A DNA stretch of 64,000 nt from assembly GCF_023101765.2 (NCBI RefSeq), contig NC_064240.1:2046001-2110000 (forward strand). The letters are read 5' to 3'. The notes under the pieces were generated by a model that saw only the letters and a list, made by a program, of their open reading frames with translations, had not been told where the DNA came from and ran no database searches. The translations under genes and the position numbers were made by a program. Below are positions 11,013 through 23,000 of this stretch, one piece after another; position 1 is the stretch's first letter, and each line of letters opens with the position of its first letter. This stretch comes from Spodoptera frugiperda. Lineage: Eukaryota; Arthropoda; Insecta; Lepidoptera; Noctuidae.

Positions 11013-14000
11013 CTGGAAAATAAAGGAAACATTATTTTACATGGGGGTTGAGGGTCTTGATTTCGATGATTATGTCCAGTAAAAATAGTAATCTCTTCCG
11101 TAATCCGTTAAATGACGAGGGTGGCTTTGATAAATCATCTAATCATAGCGACCACTCGTTTCGATCTTGTTCAACGGTAGATTCTTCTAGTTCAACATTA
11201 ATTATATGGTATGAGTCAGTAAACGAGCAAACGGATCACCTGATGGTAAGCAATCACCGCCGCCCACGGAGACCAGAAACATCAGAGGTGTTACAAGTGC
11301 GTTGTCGACCTTTTTGAGGGTTAGGAATTTAACAGTTGTTGGGGAATCGGGGATTGGGAAGATTGGGGATGGGTAATTAATGTAATTAGACATAATAGGA
11401 AATCTGTACCACTCACATCGACTTGTTCCAAATACAAGGGGTCGTAGTGGACACCGTCAAATAGTAGAAAGACTCGTTGTCCATAATTCTTGTCCTCTCC
11501 GAATCTGTTTATAATTGCATTTAGTGTGTCTACCACAGCCATCTCCAGCCCATAGAAACGAGATAGGATCGCTACCTGTAAGTAAGAAAAAATATTATTA
11601 TTTATCGTCACATCTTTTATCCTCGAAGGGGTAGGCAGAAGTGCACATTACGGCACGTAATGCTGCTATATATTGTAAACCCACTTTGCACCATTGCTGT
11701 TAAAAGTCCCATGTAATAGGGGGTGGGCCTATTGCCATATGCTGAACACAATTCCAGACTCCGTGTTACCACTGAGAAACTTCCGAAAAAAGCCCAGTAA
11801 TATTTTGCCCGACCCGGGAATCGAACCCAAGACCCCTTATCCGGCAGTTGCACTTGCGACCACTCGACCAACGAGGCAGTCAAGAGGAATACATAATAAC
11901 ATTTTAAAGCATTCTTTATTAAGTATTAACACACCAGGGAAACTTGCAAGTTATAGTCCAATTGGAATTGAAGATAAAACAATTGCCAAATCTATTAAAG
12001 TCAATCTCTGCTACATAATTATGTAACTAGAGGATTTAACTCAGGGCTCCATTATTTTTTATGGTGTAAGTTGGTAAACAAGCAGACGGATCACCTGATG
12101 TTAAGCAATCGCCGGCGCCCATGGAAACTCAAAACACCAGAGGCGTTACAAGTGGGTTGCCGGCTTTGTTGGGGGTAAGGAATTTAAGGGTTGTTGGGAA
12201 GATTGTGATATTAACTGGCAGGTAGATGTACAATGGATGAATATAGGCTAGTTTTAAAAAAATTGGTACTAACTATATATTAATATATTTTTTTTATGTT
12301 AAATGGGCCGACGTTTGGCCGCTGTCTGGCCTGATGGTAAGTGACGATGCGGCCTACGATAGAGCACGTCTGCCCATAAGCAACCTATTCACTCGGGCAT
12401 TTAAGACACCCAGGTTATACCACCCAGGAAACACAGACTCCGGCAAAGAATTTCACTCCCTAGCAGTTCGCACAAGGAAGCTTGAAGCGAAGCGCTTCGT
12501 GGGTGTGGGTGGAATATCCACCATGAAATGGTGACGCCTCGCCGATTGTCTTGTGGTTCGATGATGGAATAATCATCACAATAAACTTAAGAAGTGTAGA
12601 TTGGTGCAAATAAATATTAAAATACTTATGTTACATAAAGTGCACCAAATACAAAACAGGTAAATTAAAATTGATTCTGATATTCTTACATGAGTCAAAA
12701 TGATTTAACTAATTAGAACCCGTCTACAAAGAATGAGGCAATAAACAATGATATTGCAATTCACATGTTGTTAATATTCTACAATTGATAGTAAAATAAA
12801 ATGACGAAATAATTAAACAGATTGGTATCAATGATTTTTTTAAGATAATACCATACATAAATAATTGTGCAGTAACATAAAGAATATGGTTTTGCCTAAA
12901 CCTTTTTTAATTTAATCATTTTAATTTTTAACACTTGCATCCCACCAAACTGTTTGTAATTTCTCTCTAAATATTACATTTGTAGTATTAAAACATAAAT
13001 CAATTCATTGATTAAATGAATACCTGCCTGTCTTTTATTCAGAATTTATTGAACTTTTATTTAATGTTAGTCTTCAATCAATCTTATCTCTGAGAAGTTT
13101 AAAATTTATATGAATAAATGAAATAGAATACCTCTATAGCACCACCCCATGAGCTCGGCTGTTGGATCCAGACGCAGTAGTCAGCATTAGGTTTACCGAG
13201 GACAGCCTCATTGTATGTTTCTAAGTCGCTAGCTACTTCCATTGCAATAATCTCTCGCATTAGCGTGTGTACCGTAGTGTCTACGTTGCCATTTAATACA
13301 AAACCTGGAATGAGAAATAAATTAAGTATTAGGTAAATTTAGATACAAGGAGGACTAAAGGGGAAGGCATTTGTCCAACAGGAGACGTGTTCTGGCTGAT
13401 GATGATGATAATGAAATCTAGATATGTATTTAATTTTGAATTGGAAAACTAAAAGAAAATAAAACATAACATAATGTAACTGCTTTGTGTAAGTTCTAAC
13501 AGAAAAATTTGCATATTACCTATTTTATGTAAAAAATTGAATGTCTTATTAGTATTCTGATGTATTATGAATATTTTTATTATTAAAACAGTATTAATAA
13601 AGTAACAAGGTGTGGTTGTATGACCAGTTTGGTGACATAAAAGTAGCTTTAATTATCTAGACTAATAAATAAAATTGGAGTGTCCGCTGTGTAATATTTA
13701 AATAACAGCTTTTTACCACATACATATGAATATACATAGGATGCAGACACCAAAATAATATTTATTACAATATTTGTCTGTCTGTTTGTTTGTTCTCGCT
13801 AATCTCTGAAATGGCTGGACCGATTTTGACGGGACTTTTATTGATAGTTTTATTTTATCAGTCACAAAGTATGTAATCCACACAAGCAGTCTTAGCTAAT
13901 GAATTAGTGATATATAAGGAAGGCTCATAATAGATACTTTGTGGTTTCTGCTTAACCTCATTGGCATGAATATATTATCCTATATGAAGGAAGTTCTGTC

Positions 14001-14899
14001 TAGCATCTAGTAATTAGTATTCTAATTAGAAATAACTTTAAGTTCTAGTTAGTATTAAAGTGTCACACTAATTAGAAAACAATTAGAAAAGACTGAAGTT
14101 TATTGAGGACAGAATTGGTTCATACAATTAATTTTTTATAGTTGTTTGTGCTTGATAGAATATAAAATATTCTATTTTTAAATTAATTATGAAAGAAACA
14201 TATCCAGCCAGTCTTATATTAAATTGAATGTGGAACTTCTTGGATAAAGAGTGTCTATATAAACACATTTATAGTCCATTGTTCCTACATTATTACATTT
14301 TTAATAAAAGAATCTACATCACCTACATCACATAACAACAGCAAATTAAATGCACATGATTAAAATAAAATATTGCAATTTATATGACCTTAATAAATGT
14401 CCTTTTTACACAACAATGCTAATGTTAATGTCTCATTCAGAACAATGACTGAAACAAACAAGATAAGTAATGGAAAATTAGTTTATCATTCAGAAATGTT
14501 AAAAAACTTACCTATACTAGTAAATAAACAAGAATTATCTGATGGGACCACCTTCTTCATTAATATGCCTGGTCTACATGGAACTAAAGTCTCGTGTGAC
14601 GCAACACCGTTCTCAACAGGTTTAGACTCCGCAGACAAAGTGACAGACGGAGCTGCAGGTTTCTCTTCTACTATGAGGGTTTCTCCAGTTTTCAAACCAA
14701 TGTCACTAAGTTTTTGACTGTCATTACTTATATCCAACGGCTTCGGCGGATACCCACACAAAACACTCACTCTCTCGGTGCTAACGTCCGATATACTCGA
14801 CAAAAACATCTTCAATTCGCCCACGGTGCTATCAGAGGTCAAATCTTTAAGTATTTGTTGACCATTTTTACTTTTAACTTTAAACGCCAACGCAGTCAT
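10803..14899 (-). CDS. YOD1: Ubiquitin thioesterase OTU1 (YOD1-type deubiquitinase)
   Basis: Four exons on minus (14512-14899, 13132-13304, 11417-11575, 10803-11012) join in phase to 309 codons plus TAG. Order: N-terminal ubiquitin/UBX-like fold (residues 1 to ~80), a short linker, an OTU domain from ~110 with the catalytic loop PSDNSCLFTSI (Cys124, Asp121) and DGVHYDPL (His230), and a C-terminal C2H2 finger (Cys281, Cys284, His297, His303). Diagnostic stretches are WGGAIE, RFGED and QFTDVNKFTLRC. Family knowledge: OTU1 cleaves ubiquitin chains on p97/VCP clients in ER-associated degradation and related quality control. Length is close to the ~300-350 aa of family members. The start ATG gives the N-terminus expected for the family, MTALAFKVKSKNG. 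It converges with aralar; tolkin lies upstream in tandem. Confidence 0.95.
11200..11376 (-). repeat. Dispersed repeat, family D, in YOD1 intron 3
   Basis: Reverse copy: cggatcacctgatggtaagc, gttacaagtgcgttg and ggggaatcggggattgggaa. The first third of the unit is missing. Confidence 0.75.
11417..11575 (-). CDS. YOD1: YOD1 exon 3: OTU catalytic histidine
   Basis: 53 codons, phase 0 to 0. Encodes VAILSRFYGLEMAVVD, INRFGED and DGVHYDPL with His230. Acceptor cttacag, donor gtgagt. A family D repeat sits only ~40 bases away in the following intron. Confidence 0.95.
11609..11882 (-). mobile_element. tRNA-headed SINE, family B, in YOD1 intron 2
   Basis: Read on minus it starts gactgcctcgttggtcgagt (A-box-like tggtcgagtggt), with ggttcgattcccgg as B box at about 11810-11828. 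The body holds ttactgggcttttttcgg, tctggaattgtgttcagc and cattacgtgccgtaatgtg, ending in ggataaaagatgtgacg. Sense to YOD1. Confidence 0.82.
12049..12197 (-). repeat. Dispersed repeat, family D
   Basis: Reverse copy with ggatcacctgatgttaagca, gcgttacaagtgggttgccg and gaatttaagggttgttggga. Confidence 0.75.
12300..12575. repeat. GC-rich repeat-like block, family E, one copy here
   Basis: Contains ggccgctgtctggcctgatg, ataccacccaggaaacacag and cgcttcgtgggtgtgggt in otherwise very AT-rich intron. It holds a 66-codon open frame with no recognisable domain. I recall similar blocks as dispersed repeats in moth genomes, but no second copy is present here. Confidence 0.4.
12576..13131. other. Plain AT-rich YOD1 intron 2
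   Basis: Nothing recognisable beyond AT-rich intron DNA and a T-rich tract near 12900-12930. Confidence 0.5.
13132..13304 (-). CDS. YOD1: YOD1 exon 2: OTU core
   Basis: Encodes VHTLMREIIAMEVASDL, YNEAVLGKPNADYCVWIQQ and WGGAIE. Acceptor ttccag; donor gtattc is a weaker match to consensus. Confidence 0.94.
13355..13412 (+). mobile_element. LINE 3'-end scrap with GAT microsatellite
   Basis: The order aaggcatttgtccaacagga, tctggctgatgatgatgata is the usual 3' terminus of RTE/CR1-like moth LINEs, ending in GATGAT repeats. Lies in YOD1 intron 1; about 60 bases survive. Confidence 0.55.
13660..13990 (+). mobile_element. Helitron-like non-autonomous element, 5' part
   Basis: Starts tctagactaataaataaaat, then a gtctgtttgtttgttc tract and tctctgaaatggctggaccg, the same order as at 45519-45718. 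The CTAGT-type 3' end is not clear here. Confidence 0.5.
14512..14899 (-). CDS. YOD1: YOD1 exon 1: UBL and start of OTU
   Basis: ATG at 14897-14899, donor gtaagt at 14506-14511, ends in phase 1. Contains CGYPPKPLDIS of the ubiquitin-like domain and the catalytic cysteine in DNSCLF. Confidence 0.95.
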
Positions 14900-15490
14900 T
14901 TTAATGAAATAAACGTTTTGTAAGTAATATAATACGTGTTCAGTTTAGTTTGTCGTAATTAGGTCAAAAAGACGCTACTAAAGATGAAATAAATAAATTA
15001 CTAGATTTGACTTTTTCTTTTTGAAATGACAAAACAATTAGTTGACGTTTAGGTGAATGTTGCCATAGTAAAATAATAGTGGACTACAGATTATACAGGT
15101 GGTGTAAAAAAATCAATTTCGTATAATTATTTCACATTTCGTATATAATTTATGAGAATGTGAAGAGTAATGAAAGAAAATGAAACAAGTCGTTAAATGA
15201 GGTTTCACTAGGGAAAGTGAAAAAAAAAGTGTAAATCTCAAGTTTTAGCTTCAATGCTAAACTTACTTTAACTATATCTCAACGATTTACTTATGGATCA
15301 CATAAATGATAAATTTGTTCCAATCAGAAATCGAACCCGTGACGTTTTGTGGCAGCTAAATTTAGAAGTACTTGGTTAATAGTTTTTATATGGTTATGTA
15401 AATACTACTTCAGTTTGTCCATTAGTTACAGTTCTAGTACATGATTTTTAAAGTTCATGTTTAAGGGTGTTGATGGTGTCAAAATAAATT
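14900..15490. promoter_or_regulatory. YOD1 5' flank, tolkin 3' flank
   Basis: The YOD1 promoter must lie here if tolkin ends before it. No convincing TATA box is seen in the first 100 bases. A decayed tRNA/SINE B box (cgaacccgtgac) is at 15330-15345. Confidence 0.35.
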
Positions 15491-16818
15491 AAACAAGACA
15501 TACATTTCATTCCATTTTAATAAAAATAACATTCCTACGTATAAATATTCATAATTAAGTTACAAAATACTATCCTAATTTACTCTATGGCATTTTAACA
15601 GTAACTAAGTATCCCATATTGGCACAATGACAACTAATAACATACTATTATGACTTCAATAATTATGTGTTTAAGGTATTATACGTTTACCTGCCTGTAA
15701 TAAAACTATAGGCGTTAAAAATGAGTAACATGCAGCTTTCATCCTTGTTTTCTTAGTTATTAAGTACAAAATAATGTATAATCAAAATTACCTATTGAGG
15801 GATTCGTTATACCCACAGAAGTATTACAAGGAAATACAATAATTATAAAAGAAATATCTGTGGATTATTAAAAAAAATGTTTTGGTGTTACTTCTTAGAA
15901 AAAAATGTAGAGATCTTAAAATAATTATACCTAATTGTATTTGGTTTCGTGTACTTTACATTAAAATAAGGGAGTAAAAATGTAATGAGTATTGATTTCT
16001 GCTTGCCAAAATAATCGAACACCTACTTTAATATTCAGGAAAATGCTTATTCAATAGTATACAATATACAGTAAATGTATTCACGTTTTGATATGAATTG
16101 AACACCTATTATAAAATAACTTTTTACATCTTAAACTAACTCTTAAAATTATATATTGTCTCAAATTCTATCCTCTAAGTATATTAGTTTATATAAATGC
16201 ATGTAAATGATTCTATGTGCGCTTGTCTAACATTTATTAGCAGTTACAATAACTTCGTCTTGAAAATACATAGTAAAATGCAAAAAATGTTATGTAAAAA
16301 ACTGTTACTAATGAGGCTACGAACATTTCTTTGGTAATTATATGGCTATTATAATCATTTAATTATGATAATAAATAACATCACTTATATAGATAACGCG
16401 GATCATACATAATCTCGTACGAGTATTACAATGGTAACCACTATTTTAAGTAATAGTCCTAAATTAGACTAGGAATATTAATTTATTTACATTTTTATTC
16501 AGTCGTAAAAAATAACATTTCAAAATAGTGTCTTTATCGCAACTGTTATAATAGCAACTGACCGCATTGCTCTACAATAAAATTATTAAAAAAAACTAAC
16601 ATTACAAAAAAATTGATTATTTCAAAATTGTACTTAAATTGCATATAAATTATGGCAACTATGAACTCTAACCGTCAAAATTTCGCGGGCAACAAGTTTT
16701 CTAACAATGTTGCCAAATTATAAAAATTATTTTTAATCTCAAAAATCTGTAAAACCGATTAGGTACGGCTATTGCGGTGCGGTCTGCGATGTCGCGGGTG
16801 TCGGGGTAGCGGCCAGCG
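15491..16818 (-). other. tolkin 3' UTR and flank
   Basis: AT-rich, no ORF of note. Minus-strand AATAAA hexamers occur at 16494-16499, 16482-16487 and 16233-16238, 320-590 bases after the stop. Any of them could be used. Confidence 0.45.
16482..16499 (-). terminator. Candidate tolkin poly(A) signals
   Basis: Two minus-strand AATAAA hexamers 12 bases apart, ~320 bases after the tolkin stop codon. Confidence 0.35.
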
Positions 16819-17058
16819 TCACGTAGGACGACGTACGAAGCGAGGCATGGAAGCCCGCAAGCCCCTCCTGCCGACCACTAAAGGGGGCATCCTCTCATCT
16901 TCCTCTTCATCGTACTCAGCGCCTTCCAAGCTGTCCTCTTCACTCCACACGGGTTTTACCATCTGATATGAAGCTGAGAAGCCTTTGAACACTAGAGAGT
17001 CGTCTGTACGGAATCTAATGAGGAGGGCTTCGGAAGTTGATACTATTTCAGGCGGCAT
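16819..17058 (-). CDS. tok: tolkin last coding exon
   Basis: Completes CUB5 (MPPEIVSTSEALLIRFRTDD, FKGFSASYQMV), then a lineage-variable tail: acidic EEDSLEGAEYDEEEDE followed by basic GRRGLRASMPRFVRRPT and stop. Acceptor gttacag. Confidence 0.94.
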   Translation of the reverse strand: MPPEIVSTSEALLIRFRTDDSLVFKGFSASYQMVKPVWSEEDSLEGAEYDEEEDERMPPLVVGRRGLRASMPRFVRRPT

Positions 17059-20000
17059 CTGTAACAATTTAGAGGAAAATAAAATTAGTAACTTTTCTTT
17101 CTTAAACTTGGTCTATAATCCCTACCGAAAATCATTAGGTAAATGCAAATACACAATTGTTTTTTGGATTATAATTTCATTGGCAGAGCTGTTAAGCCAC
17201 CTATCTTCTTCTAACCATTTAAGGGAAATACCCTCACCTTAGTTCCACAGAAGGTACCATAGTTCCCTCCACTGCCGTCTAATCCTCCGAAGACTTGCAC
17301 GTAATCGTAGTGGCAGTTGGCCTCTGGTTCCAGCTCGAAGGTCAAGAAGGTGAGCTTCACGAAGTGGTTGCGAGGAGCTTCGATGTTCCAGTCGCAGTTA
17401 GCCCGAGACTCATACGCATTGTCGCCATAGCGAGCGTGTGAGTACAAATGCTGGACTGCATCCGTTGCTGCCAGGTAACCACCACAAGCTGTTGGAAAGG
17501 AAATATAAAGTTGTTATTGTGAGATTGTGAGAAGAATAGGGAGTGGAATCGCTTCTAAGAATAAATAGGTAAAGATTATGAAGCTCATGAGAAACGTCTT
17601 CTAAAATAGTAGATAATTACCATTAGGTACTGAATACCTAACTAAAAAGATCTGATCTTGATCTTCTGATATACGTAAGTCTTTTTAAGTTTTTAAACTC
17701 AGTTCAAACTTTCAAAATAATTAGTCCAGAATGTTGGTAAAAATATTTTACTAAATTCTACTTACCAGTAGAATGATTAGCCAGGAACCCACTCCTCTGC
17801 ACGGAGCCATCAGATTTGAAGACCACGTACATTTGGTTCTGTGATGCTACGATTGGATGTGGCAGCCTGTTCCCGCAGAAAAGACCAAGCGTCTTCTCGT
17901 CAGCTGACGCACCATCGTACAACGTCACATAGTCGTAAGCGCATTCCTAGTGAAAGAAGGGTAATTTGGAGATTAGTTATGGAAATTAGGAAAAGGGGTT
18001 TCAGGTAAACACATTATTTAAGTATACGTACTGGATGTGGTTCCAACTCAAACTTCTGGAAGACTAGCTTGATCCTGTGGCCTGGTGTCGTGGAGAATTG
18101 CCACACGCAGTCTTTCCGAGGCGGATATGTCGCAGGGTAGTTTGGACTGTGGAAGGATATAAAAGATGTCGGTCTCGTTAAAGCTGACTAAGTTACTACA
18201 TTTAGGACAGAAATCTTGTCTGATGATGTTAACACAAAAATCATAAAAGCCTTTTTTTAGGGGGGGGAGATCATCTAATGACTTCTCTCACCCGGTTGAG
18301 GCAAAAGGGAGTGACAGACTCTTACTGACTAAAAACCACCCCGTTCCTTCTCCTGCTTTGAGCTGGAGCCTCGGTAACCTGTTACGTTGTCCGCAGCTCC
18401 GCATCAGCTCTATCAATATTTTTATTATTATCACAAAAGCCTAGAAGATCAAAAACAAATTTACCTGAAAATAGTGCCATGTGGCTGCGTGACGTCATGT
18501 TTGCATCCTCCTTCCTTGCAATCATGTGCGTTGGCGTGTAGAGTGAAGCCGCTGTAGCAGGCACACTCATACCCGCCCAAGGTGTTGCGACACTCGTGTT
18601 GACATCCCCCATTATTCTCCGCACATTCATCCACGTCAATGTAGTAAGCTGCTGCAAATCCTGACCGGTGCACTGAGCCGTCTGATGTGAACTGGGTAAT
18701 TCAAATTTTATGGTTATTTTATTTAGTAGGTCAAGTGTATTTGTTGCAGTAATAGCTTTCTGTTACTGTCTGTTTTATGGCTTGCCAATATAGCATATTT
18801 AAGCTTATTTTTGTGATTGAATTACTGCATTTTCTTTTTGCAATTTTATAATGCAAGGGTGAACTTAATGCCATAGCTATTCTTGCTAGCCAACCTTTAG
18901 GTGATGCAGTGAGAATGTTGCCGGTGCAATAAAATGATAAAGAATTGTTTGTTTAAATAGTAGGTACTCATACATTTTGATCAATTCGCACGGAGATGCG
19001 TCACGTAAGAGTGTCAAAAACGAAATAATCCTAATATAAAACCCTATTTTTTTCGTAAAACTTATAACATCTAAAATGAAGTAGGTAAGTACCAACCTGA
19101 ACTCTCAACACTGATCCATCAGACGTCACGGGTGGTGGTAGCGCAGACCCGCAGAAGACTCCGTGTCGCCTCAACACATCAGCTCCCAACTTGGAGTGCA
19201 CCGTCACGCTGTCATACTCACACTCCTGGAAATACATAAACTTTTCTTGTGACTATGAGTAATACTTTCGATTTAGGACCAAGAGAGACTTATAACATAG
19301 AATTTTGAAAAATGAATACGAAATGGATGGTGATAAAAGAAGGATTGATGAAGAGTACGAGAACACTGATAGTTTGAATACAGAACAAGAAGAAAGAGAA
19401 AGCGATAACAAAATAAAAGTTAAAACAGTAAAATGTTAGGTCCATTTTATTAAAAAATAAATGAAGTGTGTCACTAGGTCTTACTAGATTTTGGACTAGC
19501 TGCTGTAATCTTAGCTTATCTTTATGTCAGTCCAAAAACATAGACAGCTGTTTGGGGACAGAACTTGAAGCATCCAGTCGTATTTTCAATTTAAAACCAA
19601 ATGGAGTAAAAATCTTCTGTTTATAAGCTAAAAATTACCTGTTGGTACATGTTGTTGCCTTCCAAGTCGAAATGTGTGAAGTTCAGCGTGATCCTGTGCT
19701 GTGGTGGGGCTACGATCTCCCAGAGGCAGTTCTTTGAAGGTGGGTACAGGTCAGGGAATGATGGGGAAGTTATCGTCCCGTTTGGTGCGTATAGTGATCC
19801 TCCACAAGCATCTGGGTAAAGAATAAGGTGGTTTAGGAACATTGACACACCTAATATAGTGAATTCATTCCAACCCTGACTGTTGTTGTTGTTAGTTTAA
19901 TACAGAGATGGCGAATGTTTACGTAACAACGTGCCATTTTTTTTTTATATATATTTTTGAAGGAATTCGTCTAGTTTCAAGCCATGCTAGGGGCTCATAT

Positions 20001-23000
20001 TCATGAGCAGCATTCCGCAACTTACGACGCGTCGCGGGGTCTACTGATAGCGTAGCAGTGTGACAATCGCCGCGTCGTCGTGTGAAACTAGTCGAGTTCC
20101 TCGTCAAACAGTTACGTGAATAAGACGATGATATAATAATTAATATTCTTGTTATCCTTATTCTTTTAATGATAAAGGCAAATGTACTTACAATTTACAA
20201 AGTTTTATAGTTTTAAGTCTACTTACTCTCACACTTCTTCCCATCTGAATGCAGCTCATACCCGATATCACAGGCACATTCATACCCTCCGAGGGTGTTG
20301 ACACAGGAGTGACTGCACCCATGCTCTATGGAGGCACACTCATCGAACTCTTTCATAAAAGTCGCCGAGAAGCCAGCCTTCTGGACTGTACTGTCCGATT
20401 CGAAGATAACCAGTAATTTGTTGGATGTAGACCTTAAATGGAACAATAGGTACTATCGGTTAGTTTTAATTTTAGAGTTAGTTTTACGATAATTGTAGAC
20501 TGAACTTGAAAATCTATCAATAAGTTTTTGGCTGAGCCTTGCGGACTCAGGACGAGAACAAATCTCTAAGAACCTAAAATAACGATGACAATATAATGAA
20601 AATATTATTCTGCTACTTTAGTGTTTCTTTAAGAAATCATCTTGATTATCCGTAAGATATAATTATCGCACCTTCGGTAAGATAAGGGCCGAAGTACTAA
20701 TGACGTTTTGACGTTTTAATGTTTTTATAGGCACTTTGGATTTTTAACTCATTTTCGGAAATTTTAGCACTTCGGCCTTTGTCTTATCGAAGGTGCGATA
20801 TATTAAATCAATCCAGAACGAAACTATTTTTATAAAGTAATCGATGTTGCTAAACAAGCGTACCTGATATCAGGAGGTATTTTGTGTCCACAGAACATGC
20901 CGATGAGTGGACTGTCCATGGAGTCACCGTCCCTAACTTTAACTTTATCGTATGAGCAAGTGTCGTGGTTCTCTACTTCGAAGGAGTGGAAGCGAAGAGC
21001 TACTTGGTAATCCTGGAAGACAAAAGGTAATAAGAGATATTATTGGGAAAAGTTTTAAGCAATGGAAATGTTTAGAATGATGTTTTTGGATTACTGTGCT
21101 TTTACTGTGCTTATGATTTAATAGATAAACTCTTTTTATTACGTAGTCTGTAGGTTTTTAGTATTAAGGGCTAAAAATATTTTGGCGCCCAACGTGGTAC
21201 TTTACAAAGTGCTTACCTGTGGCACAGAAAGTCTCCAAATGCAGAGCTTGTTGGGTTGGTAGTCATCAGGATAGTTCGGTGACTCCAAGTGACCTGTGCT
21301 GTCCACCTCTATGTCTCCTCCACATACAGCTGTAAAATAGACGTACCTAGGTATTTAGTGGTCTGTTTACTAATGTCTGAATAGCCGCCATATAGGTACT
21401 AGATTTTGAATATAGAATATAATTTATATGAACTATCTGCCTTATAATTTTACCAGTTCCTCATAAAACAGGTGATGATGTATCGTAGTTAGAGCTACAT
21501 ACCTACATTTTTAATACGTGCGAACTTGCAATATATCTTCGAAAAATATCGTATCGCTATTTATTTATATTTGATGGTTAATCAATAATCCGTATTTAAT
21601 ATAGATTGAAAAGGGCATACCCGTCATTAAGATTTAAATTAATCAAACTCATCACTCGAAAAGTTTTGCGAAAAGATAAGTGACGTGTCTGGTCTGGGCT
21701 TATTTTATAAGCACTGTCATTATATTCGAAAAGTTGGAGTGTTTCAAAATGATGCCTCTTCAGAATCTTCGCATTTGCTTGTCTTAACGATTTTAGTTTA
21801 CCACAAGTGTGGCAGCTTTTCGCTTTATTATAGAGGTAAGTTGGTAACGCGTCAATATTAATCAATGATTTTATTTGAAAACGTCTGTTTTTCTTTTAAA
21901 AAAGGTTGCCCGGACTTGGATTTACTCCTGTGACGTGGGTGCGTTTATAAACATACAATTTCACGGTCACACGATATCCTGAACCGAAACAATAATTTGT
22001 GGATCTCACAATGAGTTGCTCTGTACGGGAATCTAACTCGCTACACGTGGCGTGGCAGCCAGTTGCCTAGCAATCGCACCAACCGTACAGTCAAATCTGA
22101 TAATGTTATTAATTTATACCTCACTGAATGAGTGGACTAAGTGCATAGATTATAGGGGCATAAGAATTATTGTCAATGGAGTATAAAATGGGCGGTTGCC
22201 TTGTTTGCTCTCTCAGTCAAAATTAAATACATATTTCTTTTCATTTCATTTCACATTGTGTCTAGGTCTCGCTTGGGCACAAGAAGGGTTAAATTTGTGT
22301 ATTTAACAAATTCACTTACCTTCATAAAACGCCCTAAAACCTCTATGAGGTTTGGGTCTCGGTCCAGGTTGGTACACGACAGTCAGTCTTGAGCCAGTGG
22401 ACCTCATCATGGGTCCTTTGCCAGAACCGCAGACCCTGCCCAGTACCGGAGCGTCCGGCATGTACCCGTCCCTCACTTCCACCCATTCTGACCTGCAGTC
22501 TTCTGACTTGTGGATGTCGATTTCTGTAAGAGAAACAATAATTGTTATTAACATGCATACATATACAACGTGTAACAAAATACCCATATACATAAAGAAG
22601 CCCTGATGAATACAGGTTGAATAGAATCACTACACAAAGTTTCAGAATACTTTCAAAATACTTGGTATCGCATAGTTCTTGATTTCAAATCATACAAACG
22701 TCACAACACTACAGGGATCACTCGTTAATATAACGAAACATTTCTTCTGTCAATCTGATCGCCTAGTACCTGTCTACCTAAATTTGATTCGCGCGCCGGC
22801 GCGATTTGAAAAATTTATAACTTGGTACCATGAAAATGACAACCCTTCCCGTATCGTTTGTTATGTTATCTAGAAACCGTGCAATTGATATGTATAGTTG
22901 TATATTTTTGTTACACGTTGTATACATACATACATAATCGCACGCCTGTCTCCCATAGCGGTAAGTAGAGAAAATGGAACGCCAATCGTAATTAACACGA

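Noticed and set aside
11800..11882. tRNA-like block with intact B box
   Set aside because: Head of a family B SINE, same arguments.
14397..14717. Plus-strand 106-codon ORF
   Set aside because: Antisense shadow of YOD1 exon 1, whose minus-strand protein is clearly recognised.
15325..15350. B-box-like cgaacccgtgac
   Set aside because: No A box or SINE body around it; a scrap at best.
18382..18657. 91-codon ORF overlapping the EGF2 exon
   Set aside because: Different frame from the EGF and runs through a family A repeat.
22343..22630. Second minus-strand ORF over tolkin exon 22320-22523
   Set aside because: Out-of-frame shadow; the CUB1 frame is the other one.
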